This document shows, in pieces, positions 18,719 to 26,651 of a stretch of 64,000 nt of DNA (position 1 is the stretch's first letter; each line of letters begins with the position of its first letter). A program made the translations under genes and the position numbers. The stretch is taken from assembly GCF_040718835.1 (NCBI RefSeq), contig NZ_JBFEFG010000267.1, positions 479,501-543,500 of the forward strand, written 5' to 3'. Source of the stretch: Bremerella sp. JC817 (GTDB lineage: Bacteria; Planctomycetota; Planctomycetia; Pirellulales; Pirellulaceae). Below the pieces are notes generated by a model. That model made no database searches. It was not told where the DNA came from and worked only from the letters and a program-made list of their open reading frames with translations.

Positions 18719-19440
18719 CGTGTGGTTCCTCCTGCGTGATGCCGTTTGGCCCGAGCCAGGAAAGCGGCTCCGACCAGCACGACCAGCAAGTGAATGGAAA
18801 CGATCTCGAACGGCAGCAGGTAACCAGCCAAACCTTTTTCGTCAGGCCGCGTTCCTTGATCGGCACGGACGCCAACCAGTGCCAACCCGATCTCGCCGGT
18901 TCGCTGAGGCATACCGTCGGTCGCCAAGGTTTCCAAGCGAGCCAGTTCGTCCCGTTGTGGCTGCGTAATCTCTTGGCCGTCGGCAAGCTGTTGCTCGAGT
19001 TTCTCGACATAGGTTGCCAGGTTCTTATCGGCCTTGGCCTGATAATCCGAGCTTTGCCACTGCGGGACGAGAAAAGCCAACTGCACCAGAATCGCCAACA
19101 GCGTTCCGCCCACCAGCAAACCGAGGATCCAGTCGCCCCCTTTGGTCTGCATGGTGATAAACGCTTTTTGCGCTGTCAGCATCACGCCAAAGATCAACAG
19201 CACGACGGTGCCGCCGACGTAGATCATCAACTGCATTGCCCCGACGAAGTATGCCCCGGCGAGAAACAGCAATCCACTGGCCGCTGCCAAACAAACGATC
19301 AGGGCGAAGGCCATCCGAACGATGTTATTGGTGGTGGCAACCAATACGGCAAAGCCACACGCGACCAGCGCCGTGACATAGAAAATGACGGTGTGCCAGT
19401 TGATCGAGGCTTCGGCAGCGGAGGCAAGCAGGCCGATCAT
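18715..19440 (-). CDS. nuoJ: NADH-quinone oxidoreductase subunit J
   Basis: NuoJ is a five-helix membrane subunit of complex I next to the quinone-coupling channel. The conserved helix with NNIVRMAFALIVCLAAASGL and the segment GAMQLMIYVGGTVVLLIFGVML are clear. At 241 residues it is longer than E. coli NuoJ (184). The difference is a charged, Gln/Glu-rich stretch of about 70 residues between the fourth and fifth helices (around ADKNLATYVEKLEQQLADGQ). Its ATG overlaps the nuoH stop by four bases. Confidence 0.94.
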   Translation of the reverse strand: MIGLLASAAEASINWHTVIFYVTALVACGFAVLVATTNNIVRMAFALIVCLAAASGLLFLAGAYFVGAMQLMIYVGGTVVLLIFGVMLTAQKAFITMQTKGGDWILGLLVGGTLLAILVQLAFLVPQWQSSDYQAKADKNLATYVEKLEQQLADGQEITQPQRDELARLETLATDGMPQRTGEIGLALVGVRADQGTRPDEKGLAGYLLPFEIVSIHLLVVLVGAAFLARAKRHHAGGTTR

Positions 19441-20672
19441 TCGACGCCTCCTTCCTGGCTCGCAGCAACCTTCTGCTCGATCATTTCGATGCGACGATCA
19501 GCCCGACGATCGCCTTCATCCATCCACCCTTCTCGCACTAACGAGCGATCGTGGGCAGGAACCAGGTCGTTCAAAAACGGAACGCCCAAGGCAGTCCAGA
19601 ACATCACGCCCAGCAGGCAAACCGCGGCGATCGGCACGCAGTACTTCAAGCACATGGTGATCACCTGGTCGACTCGCAAACGAGGAAATGTCCAGCGAAT
19701 CCACATCATCGCGATCACGCCGACCGATGCTTTGATCAGAATGTTCAACACGCCAGCCATGTTGGCGAAGGTTGAAAACCACCAGCAGTTGCCGAAGTAG
19801 TTCGGGTACGCATCCATCATGCTGCTGAAGACCGGTATCGGTCCGTTCCATCCGCCAAAGAACAAAATCGCGGCGAGGATCGAAACCAGAATCATCGAGC
19901 CATATTCGGCCATGAAGAACAAACTCCACCGCATGCCGGAATACTCGGTCAGGAAGCCAGCGACCAGTTCGCTTTCCGCTTCCGCCAAGTCGAACGGAGC
20001 GCGATTCACACTAGCCACGGCACAAGTGAAGTAGACCCAGAAGACCACAAAGATGAACGGATCGTGGAAGATCAACCAGTTGGTGAACCAGCCACGCTGC
20101 TGATCGCCAATCGCCACCAGATCCATCGTGCCGCAAATCATCAGCGGAACAACAACACAAATCCCCAGGGGGACTTCGTAACTGACGACCTGGGCTGCTT
20201 GTCGCATCGCTCCGAAGAGCGACCACTTCGATCCCGATGAATAGCCTGCCAGGATAACGCCGAATACTTCCAGCCCGAGCACTGCGACCAAAAAGAACAG
20301 ACCGATATTCAAAGGCAACGCGACCCAACCCGATGCAAAGGGGAGGGCCATGAACGCGGCGAAACTGGCAGCAAACGAAACGTACGGAGCGATCCGAAAG
20401 AGAATTGGATCGGCATCTTTGGGCATCAGATCTTCTTTGGAAAGAAGCTTGATCCCGTCGGCCAGCGACTGCAGCCAACCGAAGGCGCCGCCAGTTCGGG
20501 TTGGCCCCAGGCGGTCTTGGATTCGCCCAGAGACCTTTCGTTCGGCCCAGATGAAAACGAACGCACCCAGCGCGATCACATTGACCAGCAGAAAGGCTTG
20601 GACGAACGCAGCCAAGGTGTACCCCAGGAAATCCCATCCTGAGGGAAGCCAGCCTGCGAAGTACTCACCCAC
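19437..20672 (-). CDS. nuoH: NADH-quinone oxidoreductase subunit H
   Basis: NuoH is the membrane subunit that, with NuoB and NuoD, forms the quinone-binding cavity of complex I. Visible signatures are FIWAERKVSGRIQDRLGPTR with the conserved Glu-Arg, GGAFGWLQSLADGIKLLSKE, SYEVPLGICVV and RAPFDLAEAESELVAGFLTE. The 411 residues are somewhat longer than in E. coli (325). A 137-base gap separates it from nuoD, the largest gap inside the operon except the nuoI-nuoA one at 99 bases, and this gap contains a possible internal promoter. Confidence 0.96.
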   Translation of the reverse strand: MGEYFAGWLPSGWDFLGYTLAAFVQAFLLVNVIALGAFVFIWAERKVSGRIQDRLGPTRTGGAFGWLQSLADGIKLLSKEDLMPKDADPILFRIAPYVSFAASFAAFMALPFASGWVALPLNIGLFFLVAVLGLEVFGVILAGYSSGSKWSLFGAMRQAAQVVSYEVPLGICVVVPLMICGTMDLVAIGDQQRGWFTNWLIFHDPFIFVVFWVYFTCAVASVNRAPFDLAEAESELVAGFLTEYSGMRWSLFFMAEYGSMILVSILAAILFFGGWNGPIPVFSSMMDAYPNYFGNCWWFSTFANMAGVLNILIKASVGVIAMMWIRWTFPRLRVDQVITMCLKYCVPIAAVCLLGVMFWTALGVPFLNDLVPAHDRSLVREGWMDEGDRRADRRIEMIEQKVAASQEGGVE

Positions 20673-20731
20673 GTGTGCGCGTCCCTTGTGCGTAGAAAAT
20701 ACCGAAAAAACACCCTGTTTTTCCGGCCCTT

Positions 20732-20760
20732 ATAATACTTGCCCACGCCCGCGGCGTGAA
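20732..20760 (-). promoter_or_regulatory. Possible internal promoter ahead of nuoH
   Basis: Read on the minus strand, TTCACG (20755-20760) is followed by a 17-base spacer and TATTAT (20732-20737), about 60 bases upstream of nuoH. The -10 is good and the -35 is moderate. It could raise expression of the membrane-arm genes relative to nuoI-A-C-D. Confidence 0.4.
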
Positions 20761-20780
20761 CTACTCGAAAGCCAATCTTG

Positions 20781-20795
20781 CCGGTTTCAAACCGG
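20781..20795. promoter_or_regulatory. 15-base perfect dyad in the nuoD-nuoH gap
   Basis: The sequence ccggtttcaaaccgg is a perfect inverted repeat with a single central base. It lies 14 bases after the nuoD stop and just upstream of the candidate internal promoter, so it could be an operator or a small hairpin. It has no T tract. Confidence 0.35.
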
Positions 20796-20809
20796 TAATC
20801 CAAACCGAC

Positions 20810-22015
20810 TTAGCGGTCGATCTCTCCCATCACAATATCGAGCGAACCCACGATCGCCGGAATGTCGGCAATCAGGCAGTTTCGGCAAAGCTCTTCGACG
20901 ACCGACAAGTTGCTGAAACAACTGCTGCGGGCCCGAGCTCGACGCGGAATCGGATCACCCCCGTCGGCCACCACGTAGAAACCCATCTGCCCGCGAGGCG
21001 CTTCCGTCTCTAAATAAGCTTCACCGGCAGGCAACTTGGTGTTCAACTTGATGGGCGTTCCCCAATCGCCGGATGCTTTTTCGTAGAAGTCCATGGCCTG
21101 GCGGATCAACTTGATCGCCTGAATGACTTCCAACATGCGAACATAAAACCGGTGCCAACAGTCGCCGAGAATCGCTTCATCCGGGACGGCTGGGTAGACC
21201 TGATCTTTGGGATAGCTCCCATTCTTCTGGACGATGACCTCGAAGTCGTAACCTTCGTACATCGCCCTGTAGCGAGGATCGCCGTCGCGACGCAAATCGT
21301 GATCGATACCGGAGCCGCGAATCACAGGACCGCTACAGCCATAGGCGATGGCCATCTCTGCGGGCATCAAACCAATGCCTGCGGTTCGCTTGATGAAGAT
21401 CGCGTTGGTCGTAAGCAACGTGTGATAGTCTGGAATCTGCGGCTCGAACTGATCGAGAAAGGCCCGACACTTGCCAATCCAATCGGACGGAAGGTCGGCC
21501 GTCACACCGCCAGGGGTGATATAGCTGTAAGTAAGCCGGGCCCCGCACACCCATTCGAGCAGATCGAGGATCTTCTCGCGTTCGCGGAAGGCATACAGAA
21601 ACGGACTAAACGTTCCCAGGTCGAGACCGTACGTTCCCATGCCAACCAGGTGACTGGCGATCCGGTTCAGTTCGGAAATCATGACGCGGGTATGCCGAAC
21701 CTTGTCAGGCAGGTCGTAGTTCAGCAGCTTCTCAACCGCGAGCGCCCAACCGAGGTTCATGTTCATCCCGGCCAGGTAGTCCATTCGATCGGTATAGGGA
21801 ATGAACTGCCGCGGCGTCAGATTCTCGCCGATCTTCTCGGCACAGCGATGCAAATAGCCAATATGCGGAACCGCTTCAGAAACGACCTCGCCATCGGTCC
21901 GCAGCACCAGACGCAGCACACCATGGGTGCTCGGATGCTGCGGTCCCATGTTGACCAGCATCTCGTCGGTGCGAACGTCGAGTTCGACAATCTCTGTGGG
22001 GTTCGAGTTGCTCAT
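20810..22015 (-). CDS. nuoD: NADH-quinone oxidoreductase subunit D (49 kDa)
   Basis: NuoD belongs to the peripheral arm of complex I and forms the quinone headgroup site with NuoB. It shares ancestry with the large subunit of NiFe hydrogenases. Signatures are MGPQHPSTHGVLRLVLRTDG, GYLHRCAEKIGENLTPRQFI, YTDRMDYLAGMNMNLGW and the C-terminal DIVMGEIDR. I chose ATG 22015 (MSNSNPTEIVELD), giving 401 residues, the family's length. The longer frame overlaps nuoC. It lies 20 bases after nuoC. Confidence 0.96.
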   Translation of the reverse strand: MSNSNPTEIVELDVRTDEMLVNMGPQHPSTHGVLRLVLRTDGEVVSEAVPHIGYLHRCAEKIGENLTPRQFIPYTDRMDYLAGMNMNLGWALAVEKLLNYDLPDKVRHTRVMISELNRIASHLVGMGTYGLDLGTFSPFLYAFREREKILDLLEWVCGARLTYSYITPGGVTADLPSDWIGKCRAFLDQFEPQIPDYHTLLTTNAIFIKRTAGIGLMPAEMAIAYGCSGPVIRGSGIDHDLRRDGDPRYRAMYEGYDFEVIVQKNGSYPKDQVYPAVPDEAILGDCWHRFYVRMLEVIQAIKLIRQAMDFYEKASGDWGTPIKLNTKLPAGEAYLETEAPRGQMGFYVVADGGDPIPRRARARSSCFSNLSVVEELCRNCLIADIPAIVGSLDIVMGEIDR

Positions 22016-22035
22016 TCGGGGTTGGCTTTCTGTAC

Positions 22036-22569
22036 CTAGCGGCCTCGGATGCCGTGGTACTCGAGCGGCATGACATAGTCTTTTCGCAGCGGATGCCCGA
22101 CCCAATCTTCCGGGCACAAAATGCGTCGCAGATTCGGATGGCCGACGAAATAAACGCCTGACAAGTCGTACACTTCACGTTCGTGCCAATCGGCCGCAAT
22201 CCATACGGAGGAAACCGATGCCAGCTCAGGGATCTCTCCTTCGACGCCATCTTTCCATCGCGGGAGCATCACCTTCAAAACGCCGCTGGTTTTACGCTGA
22301 ACGCTGGTCAGGTGATAAACGACTTCCAGGTGTGGCTGCCACGGAGCTTTGGCTGCCTTCTTCGGGTCGGTCTCGCAGTAATCGACCACGCAGATCGAGT
22401 TCAGGCAATCGAACGCAATCGACGGCTCGTCCTTCAAATAGCGACAAACCTCGACCAGGCCTTCTGGCGCAACCTCGATCCACGGATCGATGCTCTCAAG
22501 AGAGGCTCCTGCGATCTTGTCGCCAAAACGCTCGCGCAATTTCTGTAGCAGCGACTCGTCGATCACCAT
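22036..22569 (-). CDS. nuoC: NADH-quinone oxidoreductase subunit C (30 kDa)
   Basis: NuoC is a peripheral-arm subunit of complex I that contacts NuoD. The family signature is seen in WIAADWHEREVYDLSGVYF and HPNLRRILCPEDWVGHPLRK. I chose ATG 22569 (MVIDESLLQKLRERFGD), giving 177 residues, which is usual. Longer in-frame starts add an Arg/Pro-rich stretch overlapping nuoA. It is separate from nuoD, not fused as in E. coli. The nuoB gene that normally sits between nuoA and nuoC is missing; only 28 bases separate the two here. Confidence 0.94.
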   Translation of the reverse strand: MVIDESLLQKLRERFGDKIAGASLESIDPWIEVAPEGLVEVCRYLKDEPSIAFDCLNSICVVDYCETDPKKAAKAPWQPHLEVVYHLTSVQRKTSGVLKVMLPRWKDGVEGEIPELASVSSVWIAADWHEREVYDLSGVYFVGHPNLRRILCPEDWVGHPLRKDYVMPLEYHGIRGR

Positions 22570-22597
22570 GACTGAACGTTTTCTTTCGGAGGTTGAA

Positions 22598-23227
22598 TTA
22601 CGGAGTGGATGTGGTCTGAGGGGATCGCTGCCAGGAACTGGACGCGTCGGCTTGCTGCTTGGAATGACCCGCAGTGGATCGAACCCAGTCGAGGTCGCCT
22701 CGCTTCCAGACATACGCGAAACCGACCATCAGCACGGCGAAGAACAACATCATGTCCGCCACGCAGGTCCAGACCAGCTTCGAGGCCGCAGCCTTAACTT
22801 CGTTCCCTTTTGCTTCCGGATCGGAAGCTGCCAACAGGTTCTGTTCGTCGACGGGCAAACCGAGTTCGGTCACCAGGCCTTCGAACCCAGGCCCGATCAT
22901 CCGCTGGCCGTCGTCCATCTGCACGATCGCAGGCACTTCTGGACTGGCCAATTGGGTCGACTTTCCGAAGACGACCGCCCACGGAAAGAAGAACGCCACT
23001 TCGACGTCGAAGATAATGAACAGCAGGGCGACAACATAAAATCGCAAGTCGAACTGCACGAAACTGGAGCCAATGGTTGGCTCGCCACATTCGTAAATCT
23101 CGAGCTTCTCTTCGTGCGGGTCCTTCGGTCGCAGAAAGCTACCTAGAAGAAGGTTCGCCAACACGAAGCCAAACCCGACTGCCGTGAACAGCAGTAAATA
23201 GGCGACGATCGTGGTTGGAAAACTCAT
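22598..23227 (-). CDS. nuoA: NADH-quinone oxidoreductase subunit A, with loop insertion
   Basis: NuoA is a three-helix membrane subunit of complex I near the quinone site. Its hallmarks are visible: LEIYECGEPTIGSSFVQFD and YVVALLFIIFDVEVAFFFPW. At 209 residues it is much longer than the usual 120-150. About 65 hydrophilic residues (around SPEVPAIVQMDDGQRMIGPG) are inserted between helices two and three. A charged Ser/Gln-rich tail follows the last helix. The start ATG at 23227 gives the expected MSFPTTIVAYLLL first helix. Confidence 0.93.
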   Translation of the reverse strand: MSFPTTIVAYLLLFTAVGFGFVLANLLLGSFLRPKDPHEEKLEIYECGEPTIGSSFVQFDLRFYVVALLFIIFDVEVAFFFPWAVVFGKSTQLASPEVPAIVQMDDGQRMIGPGFEGLVTELGLPVDEQNLLAASDPEAKGNEVKAAASKLVWTCVADMMLFFAVLMVGFAYVWKRGDLDWVRSTAGHSKQQADASSSWQRSPQTTSTP

Positions 23228-23326
23228 AGGTCCGCAAGCTCAAGCAAAACATGTCCGTCAAAATCAGCATCATCGGTCGAGCCCTCATTTAAGAGGTCTA
23301 CCGCCAACCATGCAACGGGCCTTCCA

Positions 23327-23863
23327 TTACCCTTCGGGGCTGGCAGGGCCACCATGAACCGGGCTGATCACCGCTTTCGATTCAGCGACCGCCGTTGGGT
23401 TGAGCGTGGCCCGGCCCCAAGCGACATCGATTGGCAGTCGCGAATAATCGACCAGAGCTCCATCTCGACTGTAGGAACTCAGGTCGAGCGTGCCCCCCAT
23501 AAAGATGCAGTCGACCGGGCAAGGCTCGACACACAAAGCACAGAACATGCACTTGGTGTAATCAATGGTGAAATGGGTGAGCTGAAAACCCTTGCCGTTC
23601 TCGACACGTTGCTTGCCTATATAAATACAGTCAACCGGGCACGCTTTCGCGCACTGGTCGCAGGCAATGCAGGTCGTGACATCGAAGCGATGAAACCCAC
23701 GATAGCGGGGAGCCACCTGGGCCGGGAGCTCAGGATATTCGAAATGCTCAGTAAACGTCTTGCGATTCGGATCGTAGGTCGACTTCCAAACCTTAAGCGT
23801 CACCCAAAGCCCCTGGGCCACCGTAACTACGGCTCGAATCAGGTTTTTCCACCACTCAACCAT
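23327..23863 (-). CDS. nuoI: NADH-quinone oxidoreductase subunit I (two 4Fe-4S clusters)
   Basis: NuoI is a ferredoxin-like peripheral subunit of complex I that passes electrons through clusters N6a and N6b. Two complete binding motifs can be read, CIACDQCAKACPVDC and CMFCALCVEPCPVDC. The length of 178 residues fits. I chose ATG 23863 (MVEWWKNLIRAVV) because GGAAGG lies just upstream; a longer frame reaches 23914. It is the first gene of the operon, ahead of nuoA by 99 bases. That is unusual, as nuoI normally lies between nuoH and nuoJ, and here nuoH and nuoJ overlap directly. Confidence 0.94.
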   Translation of the reverse strand: MVEWWKNLIRAVVTVAQGLWVTLKVWKSTYDPNRKTFTEHFEYPELPAQVAPRYRGFHRFDVTTCIACDQCAKACPVDCIYIGKQRVENGKGFQLTHFTIDYTKCMFCALCVEPCPVDCIFMGGTLDLSSYSRDGALVDYSRLPIDVAWGRATLNPTAVAESKAVISPVHGGPASPEG

Positions 23864-24379
23864 GGCCACCTTCCGTGCGGAACGATGCTCTCCGCTGGGG
23901 ACCGAACGTCGCATGCGGTCCCCTTAAAGCAGTATGAAAATCCATTAACGGCAATTTGGCTCGTTATGGCAAGTGATCCCTGGCAAACAACTAGAAAACC
24001 AAGTGACCAAATGGAGGGGCACTAACCCACTACAACAGGAGCTTTAGACAAGCCAGGAGGGCAAGGTAAATGCTCCCGTTTTTTCGGCACATTCCTCGCC
24101 AAGCGTATCAGATTTCGCTAAAGTCCGAGATTTGCTTGCTTGACGCGGCTAATTTAGCGCGTAGAGTGAAGTGAGAGTTTCCTCGCGCACAACAGGCTGT
24201 TCTTGTTGCGTTGGGGAGATTTTCGAGGATGTCGCTGTTAATCGTCAGGTGCGACTGAACCTTTTGATTTCTGCTCAAGTCTAACGAAGGCACCAAGAAG
24301 GTTCAAGCATTCGACAAGGCAGTGCCGCCAAAATTATGAGAGAGTATTTCCCCCTTGGCGGTTGCGTGGAGAGCATAAC
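23864..24379. other. Divergent non-coding region between nuoI and csrA
   Basis: These 516 bases separate nuoI (-) from csrA (+) and should hold the promoters of both. I can support only a csrA-side promoter (24140-24167). The region from there to csrA is a leader of about 200 bases with GGA-containing stretches and an aacctt/aaggtt complementarity (24256 and 24298). I found no open frame that looks like a gene. Confidence 0.5.
24140..24167 (+). promoter_or_regulatory. Candidate promoter for csrA
   Basis: TTGACG (24140-24145) is followed by 16 bases and TAGAGT (24162-24167). Transcription would begin near 24175, leaving an untranslated leader of about 205 bases before csrA. The -35 is strong and the -10 is only fair. 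Confidence 0.45.
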
Positions 24380-24589
24380 ATGCTGGTACTATCGAGGAAG
24401 AAGAACGAGAGCATTGTCATCAACAATGACATCACCATTGTCGTTGTCGAGATCCGTGGCGATAAAGTACGCCTAGGGGTTGAAGCCCCCAAGGAAGTGC
24501 CGGTTCACCGTCGCGAAGTTTACGATGCGATCAAGCGAAACGAAAACGGACAAGGTTCGGACGCTTCGGCGAATATGGAATCCGAATAG
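24380..24589 (+). CDS. csrA: Carbon storage regulator CsrA
   Basis: CsrA is a small dimeric RNA-binding protein that represses or stabilises mRNAs by binding GGA motifs. In many bacteria it controls flagellin translation and carbon use. The N-terminus MLVLSRKKNESIVINNDITI and the segment VRLGVEAPKEVPVHRREVYD with the RNA-binding VHRRE are diagnostic. I chose the ATG at 24380, preceded by GGAGA; an upstream in-frame TTG at 24362 is rejected. The 69 residues are typical, with a short disordered tail. The fliD-fliS-flagellin block is 18 kb away, and no fliW, the usual CsrA antagonist, is seen in the window. Confidence 0.96.
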   Translation: MLVLSRKKNESIVINNDITIVVVEIRGDKVRLGVEAPKEVPVHRREVYDAIKRNENGQGSDASANMESE

Positions 24590-24739
24590 TCGAAATTTTG
24601 TAGTTTCGTACCTGAACTCAACCTGATTCAACTGAATTCGCACGCCTCTGCCGCATTCTGTTGCGGTCGTGAATTTCGAAGGTTGTTGTCGCCTGTTTGG
24701 GTTCGGAATTATTTTTTGCGTAGATCGCCCCGTCCCCAG

Positions 24740-24768
24740 TTGCAGATGCTTCTGACCTCTCTTATACT
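24740..24768 (+). promoter_or_regulatory. Promoter of tRNA-Glu
   Basis: TTGCAG (24740-24745), a 17-base spacer and TATACT (24763-24768) form a good sigma-70-type promoter. The tRNA starts 18 bases after the -10, as expected for a stable RNA gene. Confidence 0.75.
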
Positions 24769-24785
24769 TAAGCCCTTCAACAAAC

Positions 24786-24858
24786 GGCCCCATCGTCTAG
24801 TGGTCTAGGACACCGGCCTTTCACGCCGGTAACACGGGTTCGAACCCCGTTGGGGTCA
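24786..24858 (+). tRNA. tRNA-Glu (anticodon UUC)
   Basis: A 73-base cloverleaf can be drawn. The 7-bp acceptor stem pairs ggcccca with tggggtc, allowing one G-T. The anticodon stem is ccggc/gccgg around the 7-base loop ctttcac with anticodon TTC. The T arm is acggg-ttcgaac-cccgt. The discriminator is A and the CCA end is not encoded. A promoter and a terminator flank it, so it is a single-gene unit. Confidence 0.97.
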
Positions 24859-24866
24859 CTTCCAAC

Positions 24867-24900
24867 AAAAGCCTTTCGCAGCTTGCGAAAGGCTTTTTTT
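24867..24900 (+). terminator. Terminator after tRNA-Glu
   Basis: The arms gcctttcgca (24871-24880) and tgcgaaaggc (24884-24893) pair perfectly around a 3-base loop and are followed by seven T. A-rich bases on the 5' side extend the stem, so it could work in both directions. Confidence 0.93.
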
Positions 24901-25005
24901 ATGCATGCACTCAACCACCCTCGTGGTGACTTCGAGTTGAAAACGAGCCGTCGTTGCGGGTAACCTCGAGTTATCCCAACAGCCTAGCCCCTAAAGCCAA
25001 GCGAC

Positions 25006-26055
25006 ATGCAACAACCAACCTTCGATGCTCTGCTGGTACTTTCGTTCGGTGGTCCAGAAAAGCCGGACGATGTCATCCCGTTCCTTGAGAACGTTCTTCG
25101 CGGCCGCAACGTTCCTCGCGAAAGAATGCTGGAAGTCGCCGAGCACTACTATCACTTTGGTGGCAAGAGCCCGATCAACGATCAGAACCGCGAACTTATC
25201 GCCGCCCTGACCGAGGAACTGGCTCAGCATCAGATCGACTTGCCGATTTATTGGGGCAATCGGAACTGGCACCCGCTGCTGGCCGATACCATGCAGAAGA
25301 TGCACGACGACGGGCATCGCCGCGTGCTGGTATTCGTCACGTCGATCTTCAGTTCCTACTCCGGCTGTCGCCAATATCGCGAAGACATCCAAAAAGCCCA
25401 GGCTCAACTCGGCCTGGAAGAGATGGCCTTCGCCAAGATTCGTACCTTCTATAATCATCCAGAATTCATCGCCACGATGGCCGATCGCGTTCGCGATGCC
25501 ATCGCCGAGCTTCCTACCGAAGGTGTCGATCAGCGAAAAGTGCTCTTCACCGCACATAGCATCCCCAATGGCATGGCAGAAAACTGTGCCTATGAAAAGC
25601 AGTTGCAAGAGAGCTCGCGTCTCATTGCGAAAGCGGTCGGCGTCGAAGACTGGGCCCTGGTCTATCAAAGCCGCAGCGGCCCTCCTCAACAGCCTTGGCT
25701 GGAGCCGGACGTCTGCGATGCCATCCAGGAAATCGCCGACCAGAAATCGGCTTCGCAATTGGTCATCGTGCCGGTTGGCTTCGTTTCGGATCATATGGAA
25801 GTCATTTACGACCTCGATGACGAAGCGGCCAAGCTCGCTGCTGAACTCAACTTGCCGATGGCCCGGGCGAAGACGGCCGGCGTCCACCCGACCTTCGTTA
25901 GAATGATTCGCCAATTGGTCGAAGAACGTCTCGGGCTGACCACCGAAAAGCCAGCCATCGGCGAATATGGCCCGTCACACGATGTCTGCCCAGTCGACTG
26001 CTGCCGCTACGAACCACGCCGCCCTGGTCCACCGCAACCAACTTCCCAGAACTAG
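25006..26055 (+). CDS. hemH: Ferrochelatase (protoheme or coproporphyrin type)
   Basis: This enzyme inserts ferrous iron into a porphyrin in the last or next-to-last step of heme synthesis. Family motifs are LVLSFGGPEKPDDVIPFLEN, HYYHFGGKSPIN, SIFSSYSGCRQYREDI, FTAHSIP with the metal-site His, QSRSGPPQQPWLEPDV, and VPVGFVSDHMEVIYDLD with the conserved Glu. The 349 residues fit. Cys194 and a C-terminal cluster Cys328, Cys332 and Cys333 (VCPVDCCRY) resemble the four ligands of the [2Fe-2S] cluster known in some ferrochelatases. That is an inference. Whether the substrate is protoporphyrin or coproporphyrin cannot be decided here. The peptidase gene follows after only two bases. Confidence 0.93.
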   Translation: MQQPTFDALLVLSFGGPEKPDDVIPFLENVLRGRNVPRERMLEVAEHYYHFGGKSPINDQNRELIAALTEELAQHQIDLPIYWGNRNWHPLLADTMQKMHDDGHRRVLVFVTSIFSSYSGCRQYREDIQKAQAQLGLEEMAFAKIRTFYNHPEFIATMADRVRDAIAELPTEGVDQRKVLFTAHSIPNGMAENCAYEKQLQESSRLIAKAVGVEDWALVYQSRSGPPQQPWLEPDVCDAIQEIADQKSASQLVIVPVGFVSDHMEVIYDLDDEAAKLAAELNLPMARAKTAGVHPTFVRMIRQLVEERLGLTTEKPAIGEYGPSHDVCPVDCCRYEPRRPGPPQPTSQN

Positions 26056-26057
26056 CG

Positions 26058-26651
26058 ATGCATCGAATCCTGATCACCGCCTTCGAGCCGTTCCTGCAAT
26101 ATCCCACCAATGCGTCGCAGCAAATCCTTTCACATTGGCTGGAAGATCATCCTGGCTCTGACCGATCGACCTTCGTCACCGAGATCCTCCCGGTCGAGTA
26201 CATTCGCACGGAACCGCGGCTGCAGGAACTGCACGCACAGTCGTTCGACTTTGCCTTGCACCTGGGTCAAGCGCCGCGGATCGATCGTTTCAACCTGGAA
26301 ATGATCGCGTTGAACGTGAAGAGCGATCCAACGATCGATATCAGCCCGCTCAATCCTGAAGGCCCGGCCGCTTATGCCTCGGCGTTGCCCCTGCAGCAGT
26401 GGAGTGGCGATCTGACCGAACGCGAAATCCCAGCGACCGTCAGTTTTCATGCCGGCACCTATCTGTGCAATGCGACGTACTTCTGGTCGACCGAAGCACA
26501 GCTTCGCCGAGGTCTTAGCGATCGCAGCCTGTTCGTCCACGTGCCGTTGATTGATATGGAATCGGAGAATCGGGACGAAGCAATCCGGCTAGGCTCGAAG
26601 ATGCTCACGCGACTAACGCGATTGATTGAAGATCACCTCGACGCCGCTTAG
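26058..26651 (+). CDS. Peptidase C15 / pyroglutamyl-peptidase I-like protein
   Basis: This belongs to the cysteine peptidase family that removes N-terminal pyroglutamate from peptides in the cytoplasm. The N-terminus ILITAFEPFLQYPTNAS corresponds to the family GFxPF..NxS box. All three catalytic positions can be placed: Glu81 in FNLEMIALN, Cys137 in GTYLCNATYF and His161 in LFVHVP. The spacing is close to the classical 81-144-166. The 197 residues are near the usual 200-215. It starts two bases after hemH, so it shares that transcript, and it overlaps the convergent PH-domain gene by four bases. Confidence 0.85.
   Translation: MHRILITAFEPFLQYPTNASQQILSHWLEDHPGSDRSTFVTEILPVEYIRTEPRLQELHAQSFDFALHLGQAPRIDRFNLEMIALNVKSDPTIDISPLNPEGPAAYASALPLQQWSGDLTEREIPATVSFHAGTYLCNATYFWSTEAQLRRGLSDRSLFVHVPLIDMESENRDEAIRLGSKMLTRLTRLIEDHLDAA

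Noticed and set aside
22570..22597. Whether nuoB is hidden or fused between nuoA and nuoC
   Set aside because: Only 28 bases lie between the genes, and no cysteine pattern of NuoB (CCxxE type) occurs in NuoA, NuoC or NuoD.
24362..24379. Upstream TTG start for CsrA
   Set aside because: The family always begins MLVLSRK; the ATG at 24380 has a GGAGA ribosome-binding site.
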